DNA of 64,000 nucleotides, from contig NZ_CALWJK010000001.1 in assembly GCF_944380975.1 (NCBI RefSeq), positions 1 to 64,000 of the forward strand, written 5' to 3'. A model generated the notes under the pieces. That model made no database searches. It was not told where the DNA came from and saw only the letters and a program-made list of their open reading frames with translations. Shown here piece after piece: positions 24,769 to 33,779 of the stretch; positions within the stretch are counted from its first letter, which is position 1; the number at the start of each line of letters is the position of its first letter. The stretch is from an uncultured Agathobaculum sp. GTDB lineage: Bacteria; Bacillota; Clostridia; Oscillospirales; Butyricicoccaceae. A program made the position numbers and the translations under genes.

Positions 24769-24808
24769 AAAAAACAGCAGAACCCGTTGGTTCAGGCGGG
24801 TTCTGCTG
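24769..24808 (-). terminator. Terminator of the two-component operon
   Basis: A 12-bp stem (CAGCAGAACCCG/CGGGTTCTGCTG) with a 10-nt loop is followed by TTTTTTA on the minus strand, 12 nt after the histidine-kinase stop. Confidence 0.85.
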
Positions 24809-24819
24809 CTTTTATAGGT

Positions 24820-26058
24820 TCATACGGGAAATGTGGCGGTGATGCGTAAGGAGGCTTCGTCTGCGGTGGAGGCGGTGATTTTGCCCTTGTGCGCGGTTAC
24901 GATAGCCAATGCAATAGAAAGGCCGAGACCGTAGCCGCCAGTCTGCGAATTGCGGGACTGATCGGTGCGGTAAAACCGGTCGAACAGGTGCTCGGTCTGG
25001 GCCTTGGTGATGTGGTCCACCTCGTTCCAGACCGACAGATGGATGAGGTTTTTCTGCTGCTCCAGCGTGCAGGAGATTGTGCTTTGCGGGCTGGAATATT
25101 TGACGGCGTTGTCCAGCAAAATGGAGAACAGCTTGCGCAGGGATTTTTCATCGCCACGAATCGAAAGCATCGGCTGGATATGCAGCTCGAGTGTTTTGTC
25201 CTGCGTGCGCGCCACTGCCTGAAACGGTGCGATGGTTTCTTCCGCAATGTCGGACAGCGGCAGTTCGAGCATTTGCAGCTGTGTTTGCTCTTCCTCCATG
25301 CGGGAGAGCAAGATCAGGTCGTTTGTCAGGTCGGCCAGCCGTTTGGTCTGCGCTTGAATGTCGCAGATCCATTCGTTTTCCCCGTAGTCCATGGCGAGGA
25401 TCTCTGCGTCGGCATTGAGAATGGTCAGCGGTGTTTTCAGCTCATGCCCGGCGTCGGTGATGAACTGCTTTTGTTTTTCGTGATTTTCCAAAAACGGCCG
25501 CACGATGCGCCCGGATAAAAAGATGAGCAGAAGAAAAACCAGCAGTGAGCCGACAAACGATACGCTGACGCAGGCGAAAAGCAGCGTTTTGAAATTATCC
25601 AGCCCGCGGCTGCAATCGAGGAACAGGATAAGCGTTTCTGAGGAGGAGGTATCCACCAGAAAACGGTATTGGTCAGCAAAACCCTGTGTTTTGCCCTGTT
25701 TCCAGACGCTTTGCGCATAGTCGATCGCGTCCGAGGTGTCCACGGCGGCAATCTTTCCGGTGTTGACCGACTGTACGCTGCCGTCCTGCGAGAGCGTGAC
25801 AAAGAAATACCGGGTTTCATAGGGGAGCTCGGGCGATAAATGCGGTTCTTTTTTGGGGAAAGGCTCATCGGGGGGCGGTTCATGATTGTTTTTTGGGAAA
25901 AAACCGTTGTTTTCTGCCAGCAAAGCAAGTGTGCTGTCCGCGTCCTGGATCACCTGACGGTAATAGACGAGATTGACGGCGCTCATAATGACCAGCAGTA
26001 CCGCCAGCAGAGAAACCATAGAGGCGATAATCAGTTTCATGCGCAGTTTGCGGATCAT
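24820..26058 (-). CDS. Sensor histidine kinase
   Basis: 412 residues from ATG 26058, chosen because it overlaps the response-regulator stop as ATGA. Helix 1 is near residues 9-30 and helix 2 near 155-177, enclosing an extracellular sensor of about 120 residues rich in Pro/Glu. The HisKA box ITDAGHELKTPLTILNADAE carries the phospho-His. The ATPase domain has ILLDNAVKYSS (N box) and GGYGLGLSIALAI (G box). It pairs with the regulator at 26055. The signal is unknown; phosphate or envelope stress are guesses. Confidence 0.92.
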   Translation of the reverse strand: MIRKLRMKLIIASMVSLLAVLLVIMSAVNLVYYRQVIQDADSTLALLAENNGFFPKNNHEPPPDEPFPKKEPHLSPELPYETRYFFVTLSQDGSVQSVNTGKIAAVDTSDAIDYAQSVWKQGKTQGFADQYRFLVDTSSSETLILFLDCSRGLDNFKTLLFACVSVSFVGSLLVFLLLIFLSGRIVRPFLENHEKQKQFITDAGHELKTPLTILNADAEILAMDYGENEWICDIQAQTKRLADLTNDLILLSRMEEEQTQLQMLELPLSDIAEETIAPFQAVARTQDKTLELHIQPMLSIRGDEKSLRKLFSILLDNAVKYSSPQSTISCTLEQQKNLIHLSVWNEVDHITKAQTEHLFDRFYRTDQSRNSQTGGYGLGLSIALAIVTAHKGKITASTADEASLRITATFPV

Positions 26059-26729
26059 GGCAGCTCCTCCAGTGAATAGCCCGCGTTTCGGGTGGCTTTG
26101 ATTTGTATGTTGGCGTGCAGGGCGGACAGTTTTTTGCGCAAATAAGAGATATAGACCCATACCACATTGATTTCCGCTTCGCTGTCATAGCCCCAAATCT
26201 TTTCCAGCAGGCGCTCAGATGCTATCAAACTATGCGGGTTGCGCATGAGCAGCTCGAGTACCTGAAACTCCTTGTTGGCCAGCCGAAAGCTGCCCGCTGG
26301 GGTGGATAACTCAAAGGTAGCGCAGTCCAGCGTTACGTTGCCCATTTGCAGGCGGGAATCAGTCTGCACCGTTTGCGTGCGGGTCATTGCCCGGATGCGT
26401 GCCAGCAATTCCTTTGTGTGGAATGGCTTAGTCAGATAATCGTTTGCGCCCGCATCCAATCCGAGTACTTTGTCATCCACCTCGGCTTTGGCGGTCAGCA
26501 TCAATATCGGAATTCGGTTGCCCCGGCTGCGGATGGTTTTGAGTACGGTGATGCCATCCACCTTGGGCATCATGATGTCCAGAATGACACCATCATAATT
26601 ATCCGCCTCCAGATAGTCCAGCGCGGCCTGTCCATCGTCCACAGCATCCACAGAATAATTGTTTCGTTCCAGAATGGTGATCAGGGCTTTGGACAGAGCC
26701 TTTTCATCCTCGGCCAGTAATAATCTCAT
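26055..26729 (-). CDS. OmpR-family response regulator
   Basis: 224 residues. The receiver domain has the acidic pair AEDE near residue 7, phospho-Asp in GVILDIMMP near 51, and Lys in YLTKPFH near 102. The C-terminal winged helix ends VWVYISYLRKKL...TRNAGYSLEE. It is the first gene of a two-gene operon with the kinase. Direct TTTAA repeats 10 bp apart upstream of a TATAAT at 26783-26788 suggest autoactivation. The polyphosphate cluster next door carries similar spaced repeats and is the best candidate target (inference). Confidence 0.93.
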   Translation of the reverse strand: MRLLLAEDEKALSKALITILERNNYSVDAVDDGQAALDYLEADNYDGVILDIMMPKVDGITVLKTIRSRGNRIPILMLTAKAEVDDKVLGLDAGANDYLTKPFHTKELLARIRAMTRTQTVQTDSRLQMGNVTLDCATFELSTPAGSFRLANKEFQVLELLMRNPHSLIASERLLEKIWGYDSEAEINVVWVYISYLRKKLSALHANIQIKATRNAGYSLEELP

Positions 26730-26782
26730 ATGTGCTTCTCCTTCATCAGAGCAGTCTGCAACCTTGCGTTGCCGTTTGCTTT

Positions 26783-26818
26783 ATTATACAATATCTGCTC
26801 CACTTTAAATAGAGTTAA
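26783..26818 (-). promoter_or_regulatory. Promoter of the response-regulator operon
   Basis: On the minus strand a perfect TATAAT (26783-26788) lacks a good -35 box; instead TTTAAC and TTTAAA copies 10 bp apart lie about 17-30 bp upstream. This suggests activation by a DNA-binding regulator, possibly the operon's own product. Confidence 0.4.
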
Positions 26819-26875
26819 ACTTGCGGCGGGAAGTGCTGGGGTAAACCAGTGGAACGGGATAGCGGGGGCTGCTGA

Positions 26876-26904
26876 TTGTGCATGCGATGGAAATATGGTA
26901 TAAT
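26876..26904 (+). promoter_or_regulatory. Promoter of the alarmone synthetase gene
   Basis: TTGTGC (26876-26881) and TATAAT (26899-26904) are 17 bp apart, 39 bp before the start codon. Confidence 0.6.
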
Positions 26905-26942
26905 GAAAAAAACATCATGCAGTTGTAGGAGGAGGGGAACGC

Positions 26943-27608
26943 ATGGATTTTGCAGATTTTTTTGCGATAGATAAATTGTCGCAGCATGACGAGGAACAGC
27001 TGCTCGAATCCGCGATGCAGCTGCAGCAGATGATGATGCTTTATGAGGCAGGTATCCGTGAAATTAAAACCAAACTGGATATTTTAAGCGATGAGTCGCG
27101 CATTTCCGGCAAGCCAAGTCCAATCGACTCGATCAAGAGCCGCATCAAAACCCCGCGCAGCATCATCGGTAAGCTCAAACGCCGCGGTTTTCCCATCTCG
27201 CTGCAATCTATGATGGAAAACCTCAATGATATCGGCGGCATTCGTGTGATCTGCCCGTTTATTGAAGATATTTACACCATTGCCGATATGCTCATGCGGC
27301 AGGACGATCTGACGCTGATCGAACGCAAGGACTATATCGAAAAACCCAAGCCGAACGGCTATCGCAGCCTGCATCTGATTTTGGAGGTGCCGATTTTCCT
27401 GTCTGACCGCACGCAGCCGGTGCGCATCGAATTGCAGCTGCGCACGATTGCGATGGATTTTTGGGCAAGCTTGGAGCATCAGCTGCGTTACAAGTCCGAT
27501 ATCAAGGTGCCGGCGCATATCTCAGATGATCTGAAGGCGTGCGCAGATGTGATTGCTGCAACGGATGAGGAAATGCAGCGCATCGCTAAGGAATTACACG
27601 TACTCTGA
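26943..27608 (+). CDS. Small alarmone synthetase (RelQ-like GTP pyrophosphokinase)
   Basis: 221 residues with only the (p)ppGpp synthetase domain, no hydrolase or TGS domain. It has SRIKTPRSIIGKL near residue 66, the catalytic NDIGGIRVICPF near 94, KPKPNGYRSLHL near 133, and the RIELQLRT motif near 160. It makes ppGpp/pppGpp from ATP and GDP/GTP under stress. AGGAGGAGGGG lies before the ATG. It is co-directional with rmuC, 20 nt downstream. Confidence 0.92.
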   Translation: MDFADFFAIDKLSQHDEEQLLESAMQLQQMMMLYEAGIREIKTKLDILSDESRISGKPSPIDSIKSRIKTPRSIIGKLKRRGFPISLQSMMENLNDIGGIRVICPFIEDIYTIADMLMRQDDLTLIERKDYIEKPKPNGYRSLHLILEVPIFLSDRTQPVRIELQLRTIAMDFWASLEHQLRYKSDIKVPAHISDDLKACADVIAATDEEMQRIAKELHVL

Positions 27609-27628
27609 ACCGAAAGGAAAAACTCGCT

Positions 27629-28897
27629 ATGCAATACATACCCGTTATCACACTGGCGTTGGTCGTGGTGCTGCTGGTGCTTGTCATCGTGCTGCTCACT
27701 CGGCGGCAGCAGCCGTCCGGCGGCAGCGATGCAAACAGCTCCATTACCGCGCTGGGTACGCTCGTCAACCAGAACCTGCGCGAGGGACGCGAGGCGCAGA
27801 TGAGCCAGCTTGCCGCGATGGACAAAAGCCTTGCAGGCAAAATGAGCGCGATGACCGATCAGCTTGGCCAATTTGAGCGGCGGCTGCACGGCTTTACCGC
27901 GGAAACCACGCAGAATCTGGAGAATATCCGCGTGACAGTCGACCAGAACCTTCGAGCCATGCAGGCGGACAACAACAAAAAGCTGGATGACATGCGTCAG
28001 ATCGTGGATGAGAAGCTGCAAAAAACACTGTCCGAACGGATGAATGAGTCGTTCCGATTGGTCAATGAGCGGTTGGAGCAGGTTTATAAGGGATTGGGCG
28101 AGATGCAGACGCTTGCGCAGGGCGTAGGCGACCTGAAAAAAGTGCTGACCAACGTCAAAACGCGCGGCATTGTGGGCGAGATCCAGCTTGGCGCGATTTT
28201 GGAGGATATTCTTGCACCCGAGCAGTATGCGGTCAATGTTGCCACGCGGCCGAACAGCCGCAATGTGGTAGAGTATGCGGTCAAACTGCCGGTGGAGGAC
28301 GGCGGCCACGTCTGGCTGCCGATCGACTCTAAATTCCCGGGCGACACCTACGGCGCGCTGCGCGACGCTTATGAGGAAGGTTCACGCGAGCAGATCGACG
28401 CTTGTGCAAAGGCGTTGATCGCCACGCTTAAATCCGAGGCAAAGGATATTCACGACAAGTATCTCGAGCCGCCGTATACGACGGATTTTGGCATTCTGTT
28501 TCTGCCGTTTGAGGGGCTGTATGCTGAGGCGGTCAGCCGCGGCATGGTTGAGGTATTGCAGCGTGATTATCACGTTAATATCGCCGGCCCCAGCACAATG
28601 GCGGCGCTGCTCAACAGTTTGCAGATGTCCTTCCGCACGATTGCGATTCAAAAGCGTTCGGGCGAGGTGTGGAGCGTGCTGGGTGCGGTCAAAACCGAGT
28701 TTGACAAGTTTGAGGCCTGTCTGACGCAGACGCAGACCCGTCTCGATCAGGCCAGCCGCGAGCTGGATAAGCTGGTCGGCACGCGCACACGCGCGATCCG
28801 CCGCAAGCTCAAGGGGGTAACCGAATTGAGCGAAGCGGAAAGCCAGTCGGTGCTCGGGCTGACAGGCGGTGCGGATGTGCCGGAGGATGAGGAATAA
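27629..28897 (+). CDS. rmuC: DNA recombination protein RmuC
   Basis: 422 residues. An N-terminal membrane helix (about 4-24) is followed by a coiled coil (about 50-165), then the RmuC nuclease-like domain with GNRGIVGE-type sequence TRGIVGEIQLGAILEDIL near 188 and the VWLPIDSKFPGDTY motif near 228. It limits inversion and recombination at inverted repeats in E. coli. It follows the alarmone synthetase by 20 nt and ends at a hairpin. Confidence 0.93.
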   Translation: MQYIPVITLALVVVLLVLVIVLLTRRQQPSGGSDANSSITALGTLVNQNLREGREAQMSQLAAMDKSLAGKMSAMTDQLGQFERRLHGFTAETTQNLENIRVTVDQNLRAMQADNNKKLDDMRQIVDEKLQKTLSERMNESFRLVNERLEQVYKGLGEMQTLAQGVGDLKKVLTNVKTRGIVGEIQLGAILEDILAPEQYAVNVATRPNSRNVVEYAVKLPVEDGGHVWLPIDSKFPGDTYGALRDAYEEGSREQIDACAKALIATLKSEAKDIHDKYLEPPYTTDFGILFLPFEGLYAEAVSRGMVEVLQRDYHVNIAGPSTMAALLNSLQMSFRTIAIQKRSGEVWSVLGAVKTEFDKFEACLTQTQTRLDQASRELDKLVGTRTRAIRRKLKGVTELSEAESQSVLGLTGGADVPEDEE

Positions 28898-28903
28898 AGA
28901 AAA

Positions 28904-28929
28904 AGGGGCTGTCCTGCAGGACAGCCCCT
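28904..28929 (+). terminator. Hairpin terminator after rmuC
   Basis: An 11-bp perfect stem AGGGGCTGTCC/GGACAGCCCCT with a TGCA loop lies 6 nt after the stop; the following tract is only partly T-rich (TCATAAATTCTT). Confidence 0.7.
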
Positions 28930-28950
28930 TCATAAATTCTTAAGAAAAAT

Positions 28951-28966
28951 TTCACAGTTTTGTGAA
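28951..28966 (+). promoter_or_regulatory. 16-bp palindrome upstream of a small ORF
   Basis: TTCACA-GTTT-TGTGAA is a perfect dyad, followed by TAGAAT at 28989-28994 as a possible -10 with only a weak -35 (AGGACA). It is a candidate operator for a dimeric regulator. The half-sites point the opposite way to the CRP consensus, so CRP/FNR binding is not implied. Confidence 0.45.
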
Positions 28967-29024
28967 GGACAGGCAGCGAAAAACAGGGTAGAATAAAATC
29001 AGAAAAACAAAGGAGGATCGTGGT

Positions 29025-29129
29025 ATGAATCAGGACAACGGAAGAGCAAACGGATTGTTGGATTGGTTCCGGCACTGGACAGACGTCCTGTTCGGCCCGA
29101 TCGAGCGCGGTAAGTACCGCGGCTGGTAA
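29025..29129 (+). CDS. 34-residue small protein, unknown
   Basis: An ATG at 29025 follows AAAGGAGG by 8 nt, an optimal ribosome-binding site. The product is amphipathic and Trp-rich: MNQDNGRANGLLDWFRHW, then TDVLFGPIERGKYRGW. It has its own possible promoter and dyad upstream and a strong terminator immediately downstream (29137-29184), so it looks like a complete monocistronic unit. I do not recognise it. It lies between rmuC and the orphan response regulator. Confidence 0.55.
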   Translation: MNQDNGRANGLLDWFRHWTDVLFGPIERGKYRGW

Positions 29130-29136
29130 CGAAGAA

Positions 29137-29184
29137 AAACGTCCCTGCGGCCCATGCAGATGCATGTGGCTGCGGGGACGTTTT
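29137..29184 (+). terminator. Bidirectional terminator
   Basis: A long stem with outer arms AACGTCCC/GGGACGTT and inner GCGGCC...GGCTGC and ATGCA/TGCAT pairing is flanked by AAAAA and TTTTG. It can end both the small ORF (plus) and the response-regulator gene (minus). Confidence 0.8.
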
Positions 29185-29185
29185 G

Positions 29186-29860
29186 TTATGCCTCGATGTA
29201 ATAGCCTACGCCGCGTTCCGCATGGATCTGCGCATCTGAGCCGATGGTGCGCAGCTTGCGGCGTACAAGTGATAAGTACACCTCGATGGCGTTGTAGGCG
29301 GATTCGCAGTCAATGCCCCAGACCTTTTGCCGCAGGGTTTCGCGTGGCAGGACTTGACCGGTGTGCAGCAGGAACAGCTCGATCAGCTGCATCTCCTTAC
29401 AGGATAGGCGGATTTCGCCCTTTGGCCCTTGCAGCATGCAGTGTCCGCGGTCAAGCGATAAATCGCCGGCTTGCAGCAGGCTGGGCTGCAATACCGGGCT
29501 GCGTCTGCTGAGCGCACGGATGCGTGCCAGCAGCTCGCCCAGCAGGAAGGGCTGGGTCAGCATATCGTCCGCGCCGGCGTCCAGCACTACGATGCGGTCG
29601 CACGCGGACAGATGTGCTGCCACGATCAGCAGCGGCACGGACATGCCATCCTCCCGCAGTGAAGGCAGGAGCGCGGTCAATTGCTGCGCTGCAGCTTTGC
29701 CTGCACTGCTGGTCAGCAGGACTGCGACGTCATACAGCCCCTCCGGAAAAATGAGTGGCTCCGTGCCGTGCAGTGGGATGTGGTCAAACAAAATATGGTC
29801 GCGCCGGAGCGCTTGTGGAATCTTTTCATTCTCAGTTGCCCCAATCAGAAGAACGCGCAT
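29186..29860 (-). CDS. Atypical OmpR-family response regulator lacking the phospho-Asp
   Basis: 224 residues. The C-terminal winged-helix domain is normal (EVYLSLVRRKLRTIG...RGVGYYIE). The receiver domain is degenerate: the N-terminal acidic pair is replaced by IGATENE, and at the phosphorylation position the sequence reads YDVAVLLTSSAG where an Asp is expected. AGADDMLTQPF retains a Q where the conserved Lys usually sits. No kinase gene is adjacent. It is divergent from the efflux operon at 30030. It probably works without phosphorylation; control of the efflux operon is inference. Confidence 0.85.
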   Translation of the reverse strand: MRVLLIGATENEKIPQALRRDHILFDHIPLHGTEPLIFPEGLYDVAVLLTSSAGKAAAQQLTALLPSLREDGMSVPLLIVAAHLSACDRIVVLDAGADDMLTQPFLLGELLARIRALSRRSPVLQPSLLQAGDLSLDRGHCMLQGPKGEIRLSCKEMQLIELFLLHTGQVLPRETLRQKVWGIDCESAYNAIEVYLSLVRRKLRTIGSDAQIHAERGVGYYIEA

Positions 29861-30029
29861 GAAAAATCTCCTTTCTTGCGAGGGGTGTTTTTATTTTGCG
29901 CGGTGTATGTGGAGTTTTTGTGTAGGAGTGGTGGAAAAATTGTTAAGTTACGGTTTTTTCAATCTTTCTTCAAGCAAGTGAGCTTATGATGATACGCGGC
30001 AATAAAACGTGAGCAGGAGGGAGCAAAGA

Positions 30030-31856
30030 TTGAAACTGCCGTTTGACAAATTGCGCGATAAAAAGTCCCGCAAAGGGAAGAAATTGTTTTCTGCGAACAC
30101 CAAGGCCAAAGAGGAGGCTTCCGCAGAAAGTGCACCGCCCGGTGCGCACAGCAAAAAGAAAAAACGTAAAAAGCTGAAAAAGAAGGTGATCATTCCGGTC
30201 GCACTGGTGGTTGTGCTGGCCGGAGTGTTCGGCGTTCGGCACTTTTTCTTATCGGGTAAAGGTGAGGTGATGCAAACCTATACCGAGAGCGAAGCGTCCC
30301 GACAGGATATCCAGCTGACCCTGTCTGCGACTGGCACCATTGAACCGGCCAACCAGTACGCCGTCACCAGCTCAGTGCAGGGAGAGGTGCTTTCCTGCAC
30401 GTTTGAAGAAGGTGACGAGGTGAAAAAGGGCGATGTGATGTATGAAATCGACAGTACAGATGTCCAGAATTCGATTGATCAGGCACAGCTTTCCTTGCAG
30501 CAGAGCCAGAACAGCTATAATCAGACGGTGGAGAGTCTGGATGATCTGAATATCAAGTCGGACAAATCCGGCGTGGTGACCGAGCTTTATGTTGAGGTAG
30601 GCGATCAGGTGCAGGCGGGCGCGACGATTGCAGATGTGCGCGATTCCTCTACCATGGAGCTGACCGTGCCGTTTAATGCTTCGGATGCAGCCACATTCAG
30701 CGTGGGCAGCACGGCGACGGTTACCATCGACGGTTCGTTTGAAACGCTGACTGGCACCGTTACGGCGATTGATGCCGCGGATACCGTGCTGGATGGCTAT
30801 CAGATCGTGCGCAATGTGACCATTCAGGTGAGCAATCCGGGCGGTTTGTCCACCTCTTCGGCGGCAAGCGCAACAGTGGGTGGAGTGGCCTGCAATCAGG
30901 GTGCAAACTTTACGTATCTGTCTGAGTTTACCATTACGGCGGATACTGCCGGCAAGGTAGCGAGCCTGTCCATCCGGGAAGGTTCGTCCGTATCGGCGGG
31001 GCAGACCGTGGCGACGCTGTCCTCCACATCGGTCGAAAATCAGGTGGAAAACAGCAAGTTATCCCTTGCCCAGCAGCAGCTTTCCTATCAGAACACGGTC
31101 GACAAGCTGGATGACTATACCATTACGGCACCCATTGACGGTACGGTAATCACCAAAAATACCAAGGTTGGCGATACGCTCGATGCGACCAACGGACAGA
31201 CAACGCTGGCGGTCATCTATGATCTGTCCTACCTGACCTTTGATATTTCGCTTGACGAGCTGTACATCAATCAGGTGGCAGTCGGGCAGACAGTCAATAT
31301 CACCTGTGATTCGCTGGAAAACGCAGGTACGATCGAGGGCGTGGTGACTAAGGTCTCGGTCGCCGGCACGACAGCGAACGGCGTGACCAGCTATCCGGTC
31401 ACCGTGCAGATCGATGATCCTCCGGAGGATTTGCTGCCGGGTATGAATGTGGACGCAACCATCGTCGTAGGTGAAGCGACGGATGCGGTGGCTGTACCGA
31501 TTTCTGCGGTTCAGCGCGGCAATATCGTTTATGTCAAGGATGACAGTGCAAAGAATACGGACGGAACCATGGTGAATGGCACACTGCTGCCCGACGGCTG
31601 GAAAGCGGTCGAGGTCGAAACCGGCCTGTCGGATGATACTTATATTGAGATCGTTTCCGGTATTTCGGAAGGCGACATCGTCTATGTGCCGCAGGTGATG
31701 CACGAGTCCTCCGGTGAGGAGGGCGAGATGGGCATGATGCCCGGCGGCGGCATGGGCGGCATGTCCGGCGGTGATATGGGTGCTATGCCCTCCGGTGGTG
31801 GAGGTGGCATGCCCTCCGGCGGCGGTATGCCTTCTGGCGGAGGCGGTATGCCGTGA
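30030..31856 (+). CDS. MacA/HlyD-like membrane fusion protein
   Basis: About 608 residues. A Lys-rich cytoplasmic start and one membrane helix (about 59-77) are followed by biotinyl-lipoyl-like and hairpin segments; two GTVI/GxVxSLxxxEGxxV lipoyl repeats are visible. The tail (last 40 or so residues) is almost only Gly, Met, Ser and Pro (GGGMPSGG repeats). I chose TTG 30030 because AGGAGGG lies 8 nt before it; an upstream GTG at 30009 has no such site. It links to the ATPase (1-nt overlap) and permease that follow, forming a MacAB-type exporter. Confidence 0.85.
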   Translation: MKLPFDKLRDKKSRKGKKLFSANTKAKEEASAESAPPGAHSKKKKRKKLKKKVIIPVALVVVLAGVFGVRHFFLSGKGEVMQTYTESEASRQDIQLTLSATGTIEPANQYAVTSSVQGEVLSCTFEEGDEVKKGDVMYEIDSTDVQNSIDQAQLSLQQSQNSYNQTVESLDDLNIKSDKSGVVTELYVEVGDQVQAGATIADVRDSSTMELTVPFNASDAATFSVGSTATVTIDGSFETLTGTVTAIDAADTVLDGYQIVRNVTIQVSNPGGLSTSSAASATVGGVACNQGANFTYLSEFTITADTAGKVASLSIREGSSVSAGQTVATLSSTSVENQVENSKLSLAQQQLSYQNTVDKLDDYTITAPIDGTVITKNTKVGDTLDATNGQTTLAVIYDLSYLTFDISLDELYINQVAVGQTVNITCDSLENAGTIEGVVTKVSVAGTTANGVTSYPVTVQIDDPPEDLLPGMNVDATIVVGEATDAVAVPISAVQRGNIVYVKDDSAKNTDGTMVNGTLLPDGWKAVEVETGLSDDTYIEIVSGISEGDIVYVPQVMHESSGEEGEMGMMPGGGMGGMSGGDMGAMPSGGGGGMPSGGGMPSGGGGMP

Positions 31857-32587
31857 TGAAAACAGAACAAGCGCCTGGCGGCACTCCACTTATCGAACTG
31901 CGCGATATCTATAAGATTTACCACATGGGTGATACGGATGTGCACGCCTCGGACGGCGTTTCGATGAAGATTTACAAGGGTGAATTTGTGGCAATCGTCG
32001 GTCAGTCCGGTTCGGGAAAAAGTACGCTTATGAATATCATCGGCTGCTTGGATGTGCCGACGAGCGGGCAGTATTTTCTCAACGGCGAGGATGTATCCGA
32101 ACTGACCGACGATGAACAGGCAGAGATCCGCAACAAAACACTGGGCTTTATTTTTCAGCAGTATAATCTGATCCCTAAGCTGAATGTGCAGGAAAATGTG
32201 GAGCTGTCACTGCTGTACGCCGGGATTCCTGCGGAGGAGCGCGCCGAGCGAGCGCGGTATCAGATCGCGCGCGTAGGCCTTGCGGGCAAGGAGAAAAACC
32301 TGCCCAGTCAGCTCTCCGGCGGCCAGCAGCAGCGTGTTTCCATTGCGCGCGCACTTGCGGGCAATCCGTCAGTCATTCTGGCAGACGAACCGACCGGCGC
32401 GCTCGATTCGCGCACCAGCCGTGAGGTGCTGGACTTTCTGCAGAAGCTCAACGAAGAAGGCAATACAATCGTTCTGATCACGCACGACAACGGCATTGCA
32501 CAGGAAGCGAAGCGCGTTATCCGCGTGGCGGACGGAAAAATCATCTTTGACGGCCCGGCGCGCGAGGCCTTCCCGAGAGGAGACTGA
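31856..32587 (+). CDS. MacB/LolD-type ABC transporter ATPase
   Basis: 243 residues: Walker [10 protein letters not shown] near 43, Q-loop [10 protein letters not shown], signature [15 protein letters not shown] near 146, Walker [14 protein letters not shown]-loop LITHDN. It belongs to the MacB/LolD/FtsE-like group that drives mechanotransmission exporters and pairs with the permease starting 3 nt later. ATG 31856 overlaps the preceding stop as TGATG. Confidence 0.93.
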   Translation: MKTEQAPGGTPLIELRDIYKIYHMGDTDVHASDGVSMKIYKGEFVAIVGQSGSGKSTLMNIIGCLDVPTSGQYFLNGEDVSELTDDEQAEIRNKTLGFIFQQYNLIPKLNVQENVELSLLYAGIPAEERAERARYQIARVGLAGKEKNLPSQLSGGQQQRVSIARALAGNPSVILADEPTGALDSRTSREVLDFLQKLNEEGNTIVLITHDNGIAQEAKRVIRVADGKIIFDGPAREAFPRGD

Positions 32588-32590
32588 CGG

Positions 32591-33766
32591 ATGGGATTTA
32601 CACAGGCGTTTAAGCTGGCGCTCAAAAGTTTGGCTGGCAGCAAGCTGCGCGCATTTCTCACCATGCTGGGCATTATCATCGGTGTCGGTTCGGTCATCAT
32701 CCTTGTTTCGCTCATGCAGGGCATGACGGGCGAGGTCACCTCCATGTTCGAGGATATGGGCACCAACATGCTGACTGTGAACGTCACCGGACGCGGCTCG
32801 TCGCGTACGGTGGATGTGGATGACATGTATGACCTGTATGAGGAAAACACCGACGTATTTATGGGCATGAGCCCGACGGTAATCATCATGGGTTCGGTCA
32901 AAACAGCAACCGATTCGGACAGCTTTTCATCCACATCGGTCAGCGGCGTTTCCGAACAGTATGCAGAAATCAACGGCCTTGCGATGCAAAACGGTCGGTT
33001 TATCAGCTACGCAGATTTGGAAGCGCGCAGCAAAGTGGCCGTAGTCGGCACCTATGTGGCCAATATGCTGGGTGGTAACCCGATCGGGCAGACGGTCAAG
33101 GTAAACGGTAACGCACTGACTGTGGTCGGTGTGATCGAGCAGCAGGACGACTCGACCGAAGGCTCAGCGGATGACTGCATCTATCTGCCGTATACCACGG
33201 CCTCCAAGATGAGCTTCGGTCAGATTTCAGCCTATACGTTTGCCACATGGGATGCTTCCCTGAATGCACAGGGCACGACCATTCTGGACAATGCCTTGTA
33301 TGCGGTATTTGAAAATGACGATTTCTACACCATTTCCGATATGCAGGAAATGATTGACTCCATGGAGGAAATGACCGGCATGATGACCATGGTGCTGGTC
33401 GGTATTGCAGGCATTTCGCTGCTGGTCGGCGGCATCGGCATTATGAATATTATGCTCGTGTCCGTGACCGAGCGCACGCGCGAGATCGGCATTCGCAAAT
33501 CGCTCGGCGCGAAAAAACGAGATATCATGCGTCAGTTCGTCATTGAAGCCGGGACGACCTCGGCGCTCGGCGGCGTGATCGGCATTGTGTTTGGCGCAGG
33601 TGTGGCGCTTGCGCTCGGGCAGGTGATCGGTATTGATGCGGCGCCGTCCTTGAGTGCGGTCGGTGTCAGCTTTGGTGTTTCGGTGTTCATCGGTGTGTTT
33701 TTCGGCTTTATGCCGGCCAATAAGGCGGCAAAGCTCAACCCGATTGACGCGCTGCGCTATGATTAA
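32591..33766 (+). CDS. MacB/FtsX-type ABC transporter permease
   Basis: 391 residues. Helix 1 (about 20-42: FLTMLGIIIGVGSVIILVSL) is followed by a large extracellular MacB-PCD domain (about 45-265) and three C-terminal helices with MNIMLVSVTERTREIGIRKS, the classic MacB/FtsX motif, and a final helix ending in PANKAAKLNPIDALRY. It is the third gene of the exporter operon. Substrates in this family range from antibiotics and peptides to lipoproteins; here it is unknown. Confidence 0.93.
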   Translation: MGFTQAFKLALKSLAGSKLRAFLTMLGIIIGVGSVIILVSLMQGMTGEVTSMFEDMGTNMLTVNVTGRGSSRTVDVDDMYDLYEENTDVFMGMSPTVIIMGSVKTATDSDSFSSTSVSGVSEQYAEINGLAMQNGRFISYADLEARSKVAVVGTYVANMLGGNPIGQTVKVNGNALTVVGVIEQQDDSTEGSADDCIYLPYTTASKMSFGQISAYTFATWDASLNAQGTTILDNALYAVFENDDFYTISDMQEMIDSMEEMTGMMTMVLVGIAGISLLVGGIGIMNIMLVSVTERTREIGIRKSLGAKKRDIMRQFVIEAGTTSALGGVIGIVFGAGVALALGQVIGIDAAPSLSAVGVSFGVSVFIGVFFGFMPANKAAKLNPIDALRYD

Positions 33767-33779
33767 AAGGAGGAGAAGC

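Noticed and set aside
28951..28966. CRP/FNR site
   Set aside because: The half-sites are inverted relative to the TGTGA-N6-TCACA consensus and the spacer is 4 bp; reported only as an unassigned palindrome.
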